Source of the DNA: Przewalskia tangutica
Lineage: Eukaryota; Streptophyta; Magnoliopsida; Solanales; Solanaceae
Assembly (NCBI GenBank): GCA_029844215.1
Contig: CM056724.1
Location: forward strand, 82,231,093-82,295,092
Direction of reading: 5' to 3'
DNA: 64,000 nucleotides
The notes beneath the pieces are model-generated. The model was not told the origin of the DNA. It saw only the letters and a program-made list of their open reading frames with translations, and searched no databases. The position numbers were made by a program, and so were the translations under genes. Below are positions 23,301 through 34,675 of this stretch, in pieces (the stretch's first letter is position 1; each line of letters starts with the position of its first letter).

Positions 23301-23915
23301 GAGTATCACTATACCACAAAAAAAGGTATTACGAAAACAACTAGGCAGTGGGTACCCACGGCTAGCACCACAAGGAGTGGGTGTGTACCCAACCCCACTG
23401 TGGGGAAACTCTCGCCAAGGGGAAGGGTGCTCTCGGCCAAAGGCCTCTCAAAGGGGAGGAAGAAGCTTTCAAGACTTAGAGATTTTTGGATGAAGAAGTT
23501 CATCAAAGGGAGGGGTATTTATAGGTCAAGTAAAGGCCAACCAATGGCCAAGATTTGTAAGTGCTAGGCAAGTGTAAGGCCAAGATTAGGGCAAGTGTAC
23601 CTAGCCAACTTGCACACAAAATATCCTACCTACTACTTGACAAAATGTCAAGAAAATCGCCCAAGGGACGCCCCAAATCCGCCAATGAGAGGGTGCCAAG
23701 TGGCGCCTCTTGTTGGTCCAACACGCCTCGTCTCTCGGAAAAATCCGCAAAAATTAGAAATGACATAGCGTAATTTACCTACGCGAGTTGTGTAAAGCGT
23801 TTAGTCGAAAACGACTCTAGCGGGTGTTGTGCACAAAAAATTCGCCAAGCCAACTTTAAAGTTCAAATTTTTCTACGCACGCCCCACGTACATACTCGAA
23901 AATACGGGTATAACA
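20376..23915 (-). repeat. TE3 LTR, left copy (its 3' LTR)
   Basis: From TGTCACGACCCGAACCC to ATACGGGTATAACA. It holds the inverted TATA box (23516-23523) and G-rich homopolymers around 23340-23460. It contains no gene; the short frames in it are chance. Confidence 0.93.
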
Positions 23916-23946
23916 TTCTCCCTCGCAGAAACATTCGTCGAATGTT
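23916..23946 (-). promoter_or_regulatory. TE3 polypurine tract and hairpin
   Basis: Minus-strand GAGGGAGAA (23916-23924) abuts the LTR. The perfect 8-bp inverted repeat AACATTCG/CGAATGTT (23930-23946, 1-nt loop) lies beside it. Confidence 0.8.
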
Positions 23947-24309
23947 CCTTCTAAGTCTCAAAACAAACATGCGCCATGAGTCTTCACTACTATACTTACT
24001 CGAACAATCACGCCACAATGGCCACAACAACACTGCGCAAAATACTTACATCCAAGTCCACGGCGAAACACCTCTAACATCACAAACGCTCCCATCCAAG
24101 GGTCTAAAATATAATTCCTTCGCACTTTCTCCATACAAAAGAAATGGTCACATCTCTGCTCGCAATACATGCTCGCTTCTCCCTTTACTCGTCGTGATAC
24201 CACTTTTGTCACTTTGCCGCGAGGTTCTAGTGTCACTCCGCGACCTAACAAATGGTACCGTGCACGCGATCCCCGAGGTCGTGACACTCGAACTCTTACC
24301 ACATTTACG

Positions 24310-24960
24310 ATCGCTTTAGTTTCCAAAACTCGGGGTTACTATCTCTAACGTGGTCATCATTAACTGGGAACACTCTGGATGGATCTCCGATACTTTCCCG
24401 ATCATAATAATACGAAAGACCGGACGTACTGCCTCCTAAGTCGAACGGCAAAAGCTAACATATAGGCAACCTGAACTATTCTTCACATGAACTCAAAAGG
24501 GCCCAAAGTAACTCGGGCTAAGTTCCCTCTGTTTTCCAAAACTCGTCACACCCAACCCGGGGTGGTACTTTCAAGAAGACCGACCGTCAATCTGAACTCT
24601 AAGCGTCGTCGCCGATTATCCGCACGATTTCTCTGAGCTGCCATAACCTCTTCTAGACAAGCTTTACCCTATCCACAGTCTGTTGGAATAAGCCTGAACC
24701 AACTATCTGAATCTTGCCAACATCGAACCAATCGACCGGCGACTTACACATCCGCCCCCACAAGGCTTCATAAGGCGACATCCGAACACTGAAATGGTAG
24801 CTTAAACACTCCCTCCACAGGAGACAACAATCCCCACAACTACCCCTGAAATCCACACCGGCGGGGCGAATGCGGTCCCGAGACTGCGAGTTCTTAACCC
24901 CGCTTGGTAAAACTTCCGAAACAAAAGCAATGTACCACTGGCTCCACATGCATCATAAGG
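24310..24960 (-). pseudogene. TE3 integrase C-terminal remnant
   Basis: Fragment of Ty3/gypsy integrase, the enzyme that inserts the cDNA. One open segment (24949-24653, minus) has the end of the catalytic core, with YHFSVRMSPYEALWGRMC and SPVDWFDVGK, followed by LFQQTVDRVKLV. Continuing in shifted frames, a VFLKV-type motif and a SIGDPSRVFPVND-like tail (about 24390-24355) mark the normal C-terminal end of gypsy pol. The zinc-binding domain and the catalytic Asp residues are absent and no chromodomain is visible. It is non-functional but shows that the family derives from an autonomous gypsy element. TE6 has the same remnant; TE2 and TE5 do not. Confidence 0.85.
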
Positions 24961-25619
24961 TGAAGGTAGGCACCGTGCAGCCTTACAACCTTCGATAAAT
25001 CAACACCGCCGAGTAAACGGTCTCGCTAGAAGACAAGACGGTGACCTCGCCGGCCCGACTCATCGGTCGAATGCATCCACGAACTCGTACGCTGGTTAAC
25101 TAAACTTGGGCCTAACACCCTCATAACCCTAACCCAAAGCGGGATCACCACAAACTGACCCCACCACCATACAGGTCGCGGGTTGACCCGCAACATGGTC
25201 TCAACCCGACCCGGCAACGCGCAAGACACTAGCTCCCCGAACCGGAAAACTCTCACTAATCATGTTACGAAAACCTAGCGGTCTTCTTAGCTCAACTACC
25301 CTCTTTCATTCCACACTACTCAGGGACTTATCCCACAAACATAGCTCACGTGCACTATGCACTCTTATAAGGGTCAAACATAAACATACGTCTTTTACTC
25401 GAGATGGCCTTACCTCTAAGGTCTTCACGTATAAAGCTCTAAGGCTCACACTTTCCCTTATATCCAATCTTACCCTCATACTAACCATGATTTCCTAATC
25501 ACAATTTACACCATGCTATCTGAACATAACACTTTTAAGGTATACTCACCTTATCACATATACTGATCTCTAGAGGGTTAAGAATATATCTATATCTACT
25601 GCTTCATTCCCCTTAGTCG
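24961..25619 (-). other. TE3 gag-to-integrase interval with conserved family block
   Basis: Non-coding as read. Positions 25065-25255 (minus) hold the block shared with TE2, TE4, TE5 and TE6 (GGGTTGACCC, GGGGTCAGTT-like, CTAGGCCCA-like, TTTAGTTAACC, ACGAGTTCGTGGATGC). The CTCTAGAGGGTTAAG motif at 25571-25585 marks the end of gag in every subfamily-1 copy. Confidence 0.7.
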
Positions 25620-26426
25620 TTCTAATCAAACCTACCCCGTAGGGCACATAGCTAGGGGAGATGACGAACTACCCACCGATCCTGAAGGTTGAGTCCTCCT
25701 ACTAGGACATCCTTTCGACACACGTGGCCTCGACGTGCGCAGTAAAACAAGTACCAACTAAAAGATGACATTCCCGGGATGGCGTGCATCCTGTATGAAC
25801 ATCGGGAAAATCGAATCCTTTGGCTGGAACCTACGTGTAGCTGTGAACCGGAAATTCTGGAGCTCTGACCAACTCCGGCTTACCCCGAACGTTCTGAACC
25901 CTTTGGAGGAACACTCTGCACTGGCGGATGTGCATATCTAATCTGCTGCTGAGGTGATTCGCCTCGAAAGTTACTAAAGGACCTTGCTGTTCTGGCCCTC
26001 TCCTGCTGTCCTTCGTTAACCCGTCGATCTCTACGTCTCTCGGCCTGCTGCGCATAAGTCCGTACCAAGGCTATGCTCAGGCCTAACTGAAGAATTTCTC
26101 TTGCACAACCCTCTCTTAGATATTCATCAAGACTCGCGGTACATCGGTATACTCTCTGGTAGTCAAATCCATAGCTAGTAACAGGGTTGTCTCTTCGCAA
26201 TCTATATTCTTTGTTTCGGCCGCGAGTGAAGGTTCAAATGTCATAGCCGCATGAGGCTGCGCCGTGCTAAACTCTGCTGGGGCTGGTGACATAGCATAAC
26301 TCCCCGAACGAAGCACCTAACTCAGGTGATGGTTGGGCCTGTGCCCTCGTAACCCTCTGAACTCTACTCGCAGCTCCCTCGGCTGCCTTGCCCCTCCTGG
26401 GCCCGGGTTGCCCTACGCGGAGGCAT
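25620..26426 (-). pseudogene. TE3 gag remnant
   Basis: Minus-strand gag beginning at the ATG 26426-26424 (MPPRR-type start). It has recognisable pieces of the Gag domain in several frames: VYRCTASLDEYLREGCAREI (about 26150), an Arg/Glu/Gln-rich linker and a FRGESPQQQIRYAHPP-like segment. The Retrotrans_gag core is largely missing between 26420 and 26200, and the zinc knuckle (about 25690-25790) is scrambled, with the Cys spacing lost. It is shorter than the gag of TE2. Part of the damage sits in CHG-type motifs. Confidence 0.75.
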
Positions 26427-26629
26427 AACGGTAAGGGAAAGAAATACGTGAGAGGGTCCAACTTACAACACAGCTCTAAGGCACGATCTCAGAGTGAGAA
26501 GAATAGAAACCAATCCTAAATATCCTATAGCCTCCTGATTATTGGTGTGGTGCACAACACCGATAATCAAGAACTCTTGGATACGGTCGTAGACACCTTC
26601 CGAGGATTAATCGCTCACGATACCACTTT
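26427..26629 (-). other. TE3 leader and PBS
   Basis: Minus-strand TGGTATCGTGAGCG (about 26610-26624) is a corrupted form of the tRNA-Met PBS, preceded by CAAAAG. The leader blocks are shared with TE2, TE5 and TE6. Confidence 0.75.
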
Positions 26630-29600
26630 TGTCACGACCGAACGGGCCCGGATCGTGCCTACCGGGCACCCTAGTGATACAACATCGAGTGTCAATGAAC
26701 ATAAGACGATAACATGAAATAACAAGAAGTATGAAACAATAGTCTGAGAAAACTTGCCTTACGACTTATATATAAAGAAATTTAAAACCGACGATTCATC
26801 CCATTACAACTCGCCACAACAAGATTACGGACCTCTAAGAATGATACGACAATAATGGCGGGACAGGCCCCACCATACCACGAATGTAAATACCTATAAC
26901 GACAGGACTATACCATCGATAAGCCTCCGAGAAACGGAGTTTCCATACGCTGAATCGTGACCCTAAGAGCGAGGATCAACACCGTGTACCTTTACTGCGG
27001 CGTAACGCAGCCCGAAGGAGGTCGATAACAGTACCAAGTATGTGGATCGAAAATCGTAAATGAAATCATAATAGTCTATAAAGCGGGAGACATGTATGAT
27101 AACCAAACTACGATTCACAATAAATAAGCAATCATGTCAAGTCGTGGACTCACGCCTCAAAGTCATCACTCAAATGTAACTATGGGTCTCACGCCCATAA
27201 CATCAATCATGCCCGTGGAATACCTTCCCACCGCCAGCTTTATGATATAAAAGCACCAAGAAATACACATGAACACGTGTCCCACTGTGTCCTAATAAAA
27301 CGATGCATGTAATCTGAAGGCATAACCGACTACTAACACCCATAGTACTAACAGGTCATAAATCGTATCGATATCTGTCTGCCGTCACATGATCAAAGCC
27401 GTCACTCGCGCGATATCAAATGTGCGCGTCTAGCCCTGGAACTCTTCGCAGCTCCGCATAGGCCAACCTCATAGGCCCGCATGAGGTATTTCTCGCATCG
27501 AGGGTAGCTACTCCCCGGCATCGTCCTGGACTCGCGATCGCGTAGCCACAAAGACCGCATGACCACAAGGGCCGCAAACTAACACGGAACTCCGTAGTTC
27601 AGACATGGATCCCCGGACCCGCATAAGGTATTCTCGAATCACGGTCCTGCATCACCGAGTCTACCCGCGACGGAGCGGCTTAACCTCCGGAGACAAGTCA
27701 AGGTGAGTGGTACAATACCAACATAACGGCTGAGAGTCAACAATTTTAAGCGCAGTCGAGGGAAAACCCCCTTTACACAAAACATCACAAGATACCAACA
27801 CACGTAGCATCCTAGCATGTTTACTTATCAAATCAACAAGAAAGTATTACAAGGCTATTACAAACCAACACAATCAAGTTATACACACAAGGTACATTCT
27901 AATATATGATTAACAAGATCGGGTATCTATTCCCAAAGTACTTCATACATTATCTTTTAAAAGATACGTTACGTTTACAAAAGGCACACAATACCCGTAG
28001 TAGTATATGAAAATAGAGTGATTATCTTTTGAAGTAAATTAAAACACTTACCTTTGTAAAATCAAGTAACAACATTATTCTCCAAACGTCCAAGTTTGCC
28101 TAATTTCAAATGTTCACGGTTCTTATTTTTAGAAAGGTTTCGTAGTTCATAGTCTTATTCATTTAAGAATATAATTCTCTTTTAAACAATCTGAGAAACA
28201 TAAGCCTTATATGTGAGTAGGATATTCTTGTTTATAACAATCTTATTACAATGACCATGATCTAGGAAATATCATTTTGTCTCATCTTAGCTTACATGCA
28301 GATGGAAGTTTCTCTTGGTTTTAATAATACTTAATCACAAAACATTTCCTTTTATTAACTGCGGTGGTTTGTCGATACACATTCGATTTCAAATCAAGAA
28401 AACATTCTTAAGCCGTTATACCTAACTTCCCATAAAGCTAGTATAACTCTTAAGTTTTCAAAAACCAAGTATTACTCTTCTTTCAAAATGATTCAAAAAT
28501 CTTTTGAAATACTTCAAGTTCTTTATTATCACATAACCAAACCGATTATAGTTCAAATCGATTACCTTTTAAAAACCACAAGTATTTTCTTACCTACATA
28601 AAGTCGTTATAACCAACTTCCCATAAAGCCGTTATAACACTTTATGTTTTAGACCAATCAAATACATTTAACACGTACGCGTCACCGCACTACATAGTTA
28701 CACACATATCATGCTAGAAGAGATAGGAAGAGGTTCACATACCTCGCGACGATTATCGACTAATAGCAAAACGCTCAAGTACCTCAAACCGCGGCTACTC
28801 CTTAAGCCAAGTAGATCGTACACGCATAGTACTTCCACCTATAAGGCCACAAGGCGCTTATTAACATTTAGGTCTCTTCGTAGAACATTCTACAGAAAAT
28901 TCGGCACCACCTCCCCGCGGCGTAAATCTCCTCATCTATCGGCCCGCTACCAAGCCAACCGGGGTTATACGCCTAATCCGGACGTGCACAATTCCACCTC
29001 ACGAGAAAAGCTACACAAGTCTCATGTCTGATGCCCTATGTAATTACTGATTCAAAGACTCTTCTTTCGAAAAGGTTTCTTATTATTCAGGCTTAAGTCG
29101 CGAGACATTGCCGTAAGTATTATTCGAGCTTAAGTCCAAAGACATTGCGATAACAACGTTCAGTTCTATATAGTATACTTCAACTATATAGTCTAACAAT
29201 CATGTAATTTCCAATTACGATAGAGGGACAAGATATTTACCTCGATAAGCCCATAATTATCCAAGTATAAAGTCGATCCTGGAAAACGTTTAGCTCCAAC
29301 TCCGTGCGCTCCAACCCGCTCCAAACTACCCTTAGAAGTTCTAACCAACTTCTACAAACTACTCCAACTAACCATGGAGATTTTCCTTAGGGTTTCGGTT
29401 TGGTGACTGACGGGAAGTATAATAGTATTACGGGGCTTTTCGTATAGGTATAACCTTAGAATACTACAAGGTATACGGCTAAGGTAATTTGGGCATTATA
29501 ACAATACTTTTGAGAGTATCACTATACCACAAAAAAAAGGTATTACGAAAACAACTAGGCTAGGGGGGGGTACCCCACGGCTAGCACCACAAGGAGGGGG

Positions 29601-30171
29601 GGTGTGTACCCCTCGGCCAACCCCACTAGGGGGGGGGGAAACTCTCGGCCAAGGGGGGGAAGGGGTGCTCTCGGCCAAAGGCCTCACAAAGGGGGGAGGA
29701 AGAAGCTTTCAAGACTTAGAGATTTTTGGATGAAGAAGTTCATCAAAGGGGAGGGGTATTTATAGGTCAAGTAAAGGCCAACCAATTGCCAAGATTTAGC
29801 CAAGTGCTAGGCAAGTGTAAGGCCAAGATTAGGGCAAGTGTACCTAGCCAACTTGCACACAAAATATCCTACCTCCTACTTGACAAAAATGTCAAGAAAA
29901 TCGTCCAAGGGACGCCCACCAAATCCGCCAATGAGAGGGTGCCAAGTGGCGCCCTCTTGTTGGTCCAACACGTCTCGTCTCTCGGAAAAATCCGCAAAAA
30001 TTAGAAATGACATAGCCGTAATTTACCCTACGCGAGTTGTGTAAAACGTTTCGTCGAAAAACGACTCTAGTCGGGTGTTGTGCACAAAAAAATTCGGCCA
30101 AGCCAACTTTAAAGTTCAAATTTTTCTACGTACGTCCTTACGTACATACTCTGAAATTACGGGGTTTAACA
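26630..30171 (-). repeat. TE3 LTR, right copy (its 5' LTR)
   Basis: From TGTCACGACCGAAC to ACGGGGTTTAACA. It is collinear with 20376-23915. In AT-rich stretches the two are almost base-for-base the same; in GC-rich stretches CAG/CTG/CCTGG motifs are altered (for example CTACAGTTC against CTACGATTC). G homopolymers near 29560-29700 are much longer than in the left copy. It contains no gene. Confidence 0.93.
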
Positions 30172-30312
30172 GACTGTCCGAACAGAGGTAGCACTGGTAG
30201 GATAGCACAGACTACGAGATCAGTTGCGGGTTCTTCACCTTCCATAGCTAGGCAGGATGTTCTTACACCGGCAGGCCACGGCAGAGGTCGCGGTGGGAGT
30301 TCCCGATTGTGA
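30172..30312 (+). pseudogene. TE2 gag, 3' end after TE3
   Basis: Continues the zinc knuckle of TE2 gag from the duplicated GACTG (Asp-Cys-Pro) and ends with a Gly/Arg-rich tail (HGRGRGGSSRL) and TGA. The same tail is recognisable in TE4 and TE5, so this is the true gag C-terminus and not a fusion. Confidence 0.85.
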
Positions 30313-31224
30313 TCCTTTGAACCACCTATTTTTCAGGTATATCCTTAACCCTCTAGAGATTAGCATGCGTGATACGATGATTATATGTTGAGTACTATGT
30401 ACAGATAGCGTTGTGTATATTGTGGTTTAGAGACATGGTTAGTTGAAAGGTTAAGTATGGGGACAGGGAAGGTATGAACCTTAGAATATTACACGTTGAG
30501 ACCTTAGAAGTAAGGCCGTCTTGAATAAAAGATTTTACGGTTAGTCTTTGTCAAAATACTTGGTATGCGTAAAATGTATTGTGGGATAATTCCATGGGTT
30601 GTGTAAGATGAAAGTGGTAGCTTTCAGGACTTGAATAGGTAAGATTGTTCTGGATCGGGGAACAAGAGTTTGGCGCGATTTTGGGTCCGTTTGAGGACCA
30701 TTCGCGGGTCGACCCGCAGCCCGGTTTGGGGTGGGGTCAGTTCGAGGTGGTCCCGCCGGGTGGTAGGGTCACGAGGGTGCTAGGCCCATGTTTAGGTAAC
30801 CATCGTATGAGTTCATGGATATGTTCAACCAGAATTGGATCGTGAAGGTCGGGAATGGCCTTAAAGGAATTCAAGGCCTAGTAAGATGACCAAGTTGGGA
30901 GGTGGTGACTCCAAAGTTTTGAAAACTGAAGCGATGACTGGAGTATGGAATGTGTACTAGGGAGAGAGTTCGGGTGTACGAGAAGGGTACGGCGAGTAAG
31001 GAAAGAAGTGAACGTGTGTTAGCAAAATAAAAGAGATCATTTTGTTGGGAAGTGAAGATGCAAAGGGAGTATCCTTTAGACCTGGGTGGAAGCTTTTGTG
31101 ATGTAGGAGTGATTCCTCGTTGACTTGGGTTATGTATTTGCGCGTGTGTTATTTTTGTGGCCAGGTGTGGCATTGGCAACTTGTTAAGTTATGAGGAACT
31201 TTATCGTTATCCGTCCTGAGAAGG
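30313..31224 (+). other. TE2 region between gag and PPT, with conserved block
   Basis: About 0.9 kb with no gene. It begins with the TATATCCTTAACCCTCTAGAG motif. Positions 30641-30850 carry the family block with the palindrome GGGTCGACCC and one 66-codon open frame. The end (about 30885-30950) retains a trace of the pol 3' end that is better preserved in TE3. No protease, RT or integrase core is present. Confidence 0.7.
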
Positions 31225-31259
31225 AACATTCGGGACGAATGTTTCTAAGGAGGGGAGAA
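31225..31259 (+). promoter_or_regulatory. TE2 hairpin and polypurine tract
   Basis: Perfect inverted repeat AACATTCG-GGA-CGAATGTT (31225-31243), three bases, then the 13-purine tract AAGGAGGGGAGAA (31247-31259) directly abutting the 3' LTR. The tract primes plus-strand DNA. Confidence 0.88.
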
Positions 31260-34200
31260 TGTTATACCCCGTATTTCCAGAGTATGTACGTGAGGGCGTA
31301 CGTACAAAAGTTTAAGCCTTAAGTAGGCAAAGGGACGAAATTTGTTCAAAACTAGCGAAAAGAATTGTTTTCCGACGAAACGTTTTCCGGACTTTGCGAA
31401 GGGAAAATTAGGGTTGTAACATTTATAATTTTTGCGGATTTTTCCGAGAGATAAAATATTTTGGACCAACGAGATGGCGACACTTGTCACCCTCAAGTGG
31501 ACGGAAATTGTGGGCTTTCCTTGGCACGTTTTTGTCATTTATTTTGCCTAAAACATTTGGTCAATGTTTTGTAGATATTTTGTGTAGTAGATGAGCAAGT
31601 GGGACCCACACAACACTTGTCCAAATCTTCACCCTCCACTTGCCCTCCACTTTCCTTAATCTAGGCCATTGAAAGTCCTATAAATACCCCCCCTTAGTTG
31701 AAGACTTCTTCATCCACAAATAATTTCTAAGTCTTGAAAATCCCTCTCCCCCTTAGTGTAGCTCTCGTCCAAGAGCTCCTCCCTCGAGAAGGCCCTTGGC
31801 GAAACAAACCCCCTTGGTAGAAAAGTATTCTCCAAGTATTGTTACTATTCCAAAATACTTTGTAGTATTCCAAGGTTACCCCTATACTAAAAGCCCAGAA
31901 ATACTATTATACTTCCCTTCAGTCACAAAAACGAAACCCTAAGGAAAATCTTCATAATCGGTTGAAGTATTAAGAAGAAGTTGCGTAGAACTTCTAAAGG
32001 TTGTTTGGAGCGGGTTGGAGCACCCAGAGTAGGAGCTAAACGTTGCTCAGGATCGACATTTAAACTTGGATAATTTTGGGCTTATCGAGGTAAATACTCT
32101 TGTCCTTCTATTGTAATTGGAAATTACATACTGTAGTTGTATATAAATGAGTATAAGATATATAGAAGGATGGTATAAGAGAAGAGAATTAAATTGAAAT
32201 CACATCAGAAGAATATTAAAAAAGAAGATTGAATCAGATTTACATAGAATTTGTATTCTGATGAGACTTGTGTAGTTTAGCGGGTAGGAAGTCGCCCGAT
32301 TTTCCGTAGAATAGAGAACCCTGCTTAGAATATTCTACAGAGTAGTCTAGACGTTGATAGACGTATATGGCCTTTATAGGTTGAAAGTTCTGCGAGTAGC
32401 ATGTTCTACTTGAAAGGTGGACAAGGCTAGCCGGGTTATAGCAGTGGAGCGTTTTGCTATTTGTCGATAATTGTCGCGAGGTATGTGATTCTTCCTATCC
32501 TCTTAAGCATGATATTTTAAAAGAATATATATAGTACGGTGGACGTACGTGTGTTAACTGAACGTGGTTTTACTTCGATGTCTTTTGACTTAAGTTTTAA
32601 ATAATAAAGAATCTTGAAGTATTTCAAAAGAATTAATAATCGTTTTTGAAAGAAGGGTAATACTTGGTTTTGAAAGCTTAAGAGTTATACTAGCTTTATG
32701 GGAAGTTAGGTATAACGTCTTAAGAGAGATAAAAAGAATGGTTTATTGATCTTAAAAGATAAGAGACTTGACTTAATTGAATTGATATGAATTTTATTAA
32801 AAAGTGTGAAACCTCATTCGTGAGTAATGAGTATTTGGTCTTTAAAAGAATAATGTTTTACTGATTTCGGAAATGAGAATAAGTATCGAACGAACCACTG
32901 CAACGTTAATAAAGGAAAATGTATTGACAATTAAGTAATTATATTTAAACCAGTAAAAACCTCCATCTGCATAGAAGCTAAGATAAGACAAGATTGTATT
33001 ACATTTCCTAGATCATGGCTGCTTTAATAAGATTGTTATAAACAAGAATAACCTACTCACACATACGGCATACGTTACTCAATCGTTTTAAAAAAGATTA
33101 TGTTATTAAGTGATTAAGACTATGAACTACGAAACCTTTCGAAAATAAGAGACGTGAATATTTGAAATTAGGCACTCTATTTTTTTAATACTACGGGTAT
33201 CGGGTGACCTTTGTAAAAGAAATGGATCCTTTAAAAAGAATTTAATGTACGTAGTACTTTGGGGTTAAAACCTGGACTTTGGCATAAAATGAAAGTACCT
33301 TGAGTTGTGTGTAACTTGCCTACGTTTGCGTGTGATAGCCTTGTCGTGCTAGTATTGTATTTCTATACCACCGCATCTCTCAATGGAGGGTCGGTTGATT
33401 TGTTATGATCTTACTTGGGCGTCTGGCGGTGTGGAGGATTCCACTGCGCTCGCTTGATAGCGTTATTCCATGGACTAGCTCTCCGTGAGGTTTTACCGAT
33501 TCGCCCTTGGTATCCGGCGGTTGGCTTCGTACTTGCCGCCTCGTGGTGATTCGGCCTTGGTACACAGTAGTTAGCCTTCGCTTGCCCTGCTCAGTTTAGT
33601 GGCTAAGTCTCGTGATCGACGCGCTGGTATCCGGTAGTTAGCCCGTACTTGCCCGATCGATTCACGTGATACGGCTTTGGTACACAGTAGTTGGCTTCGT
33701 ACTTGCGTATCGAACCGTGGCGAAGTCTCGTGATACGACCTCGTATCCGTAGTTAGCCCTCGTACTTGCCCCGGTCAGCTACGTGACACGGCTTTGGTAT
33801 CTGGTAGTTGGCTTTCGTACTTGCCCCGTATCAGCTTCGTGGTTTGGTTGTATAGTATTGTTAGTACGACTTTGGTATCTTGTAGTTGGCTTTCGTACTT
33901 GCCCCGGTCAGTTGATGATGCGGCTTTGGTATTTGGTAGTTAGCCTTCGTACTTGCCCCGTACGGTTTTATGACACAGGTGGGACCTGGTGTTCATGTCT
34001 ACTCCTTGGTGTTATTATATCATAGACTGCCGGCAGTGAGGAAGGTATTCCACGGGCATGATTAATGTTGTGGGCGTGAGACCCATAGTTACATTTGAGT
34101 GATGACCTTGAGGGCGTGAGTCCCTGACTTGACCTGACTGCTTATTTATTGTGGACTGTAGTTTGGTTATCATACATGTCTTCTGCTTTATATAGACTAC

Positions 34201-34670
34201 TATGATTTCATTTACAGTATTTTCAGTTTCACATACTTGGTACCTGTTGTACTGACCTCCTTGAAGTGCGTTCATCCGCATGAGTAGAGGTACACGATTG
34301 TTGATCCTCGCCATGGATCACGATTCAGCGTATTAGGAAGCTCCGTTTCTCGGAGGCTTATCTTTTAGTATAGTCCCACATCGTAGTACTTGTACATTCG
34401 AGGGGTATGGCGGGGCCACGTCGTCATGTTGTATAAAAACTCTTAGAGGTGCAGTAATCTTGTTGTGGGCAGGGTTTGTAAGGATGTAACTGTTCGGGTT
34501 CAAGTTTTATGTATATATATATGCCGAAAGGCGATATTTTCATGGATAAACTGTTCTCATTCTATAATTGTTTCATGTCTTGTTTTTATATTCCGCTGAT
34601 TACTCTGATGTATGACTACTTGGGTGCCCGGGTAAGGCACCAGTCACGGGCCCGGGATCGGGTCGTGACA
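31260..34670 (+). repeat. TE2 3' LTR, 3411 bp
   Basis: Collinear with the 5' LTR. An 86-bp internal deletion falls after 33174 and a shorter one lies near 31858. The tandem array is at 33478-33965 and the TATA box at 31679-31686. It ends GGGTCGTGACA followed by the ATTTA duplication. It contains no gene. Confidence 0.93.
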
Positions 34671-34675
34671 ATTTA
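34671..34675. repeat. target-site duplication ATTTA (right, TE2)
   Basis: Second copy of the TE2 target site. Viral RT coding resumes immediately. Confidence 0.95.

Larger units (their letters stand above)
20376..30171 (-). mobile_element. TE3: gag-only LTR retrotransposon nested in TE2 gag
   Basis: Complete minus-strand insertion of 9796 bp with LTRs of 3540 and 3542 bp, a 5-bp duplication GACTG and a 2.7-kb internal region. Read on the minus strand: PBS (about 26620), gag remnant, conserved block, integrase C-terminal remnant, hairpin, purine tract. Protease, RT and RNase H are missing. The AT-rich parts of its LTRs are nearly identical, so insertion was recent; most differences are in GC-rich motifs. 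It is younger than TE2, which is younger than the EPRV. Confidence 0.93.
15520..34670 (+). mobile_element. TE2: gag-only LTR retrotransposon inside the EPRV RT
   Basis: Complete plus-strand Ty3/gypsy-type insertion of 19,151 bp including nested TE3; about 9.35 kb without it. LTRs are 3516 and 3411 bp, with TG...CA ends and a 5-bp duplication (ATTTA). It has a canonical tRNA-Met PBS, a gag with Retrotrans_gag-like domain and CCHC knuckle, a non-coding tail with the conserved family block, a hairpin and a 13-base purine tract. After removal of TE3 the internal region is only about 2.4 kb, and protease, RT, RNase H and integrase are absent. It must have been mobilised in trans. Gag and PBS type suggest descent from a Del/Tekay-like chromovirus (inference). 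Confidence 0.92.

Noticed and set aside
23942..24326. Overlapping open frames of 125 and 122 codons
   Set aside because: They lie on opposite strands between the TE3 PPT and integrase remnant; neither resembles a known protein, and the strand logic of TE3 explains the sequence.
25262..25498. Small open frames opposite TE3 internal DNA
   Set aside because: No recognisable features and no frame conservation in TE6 at the homologous site.
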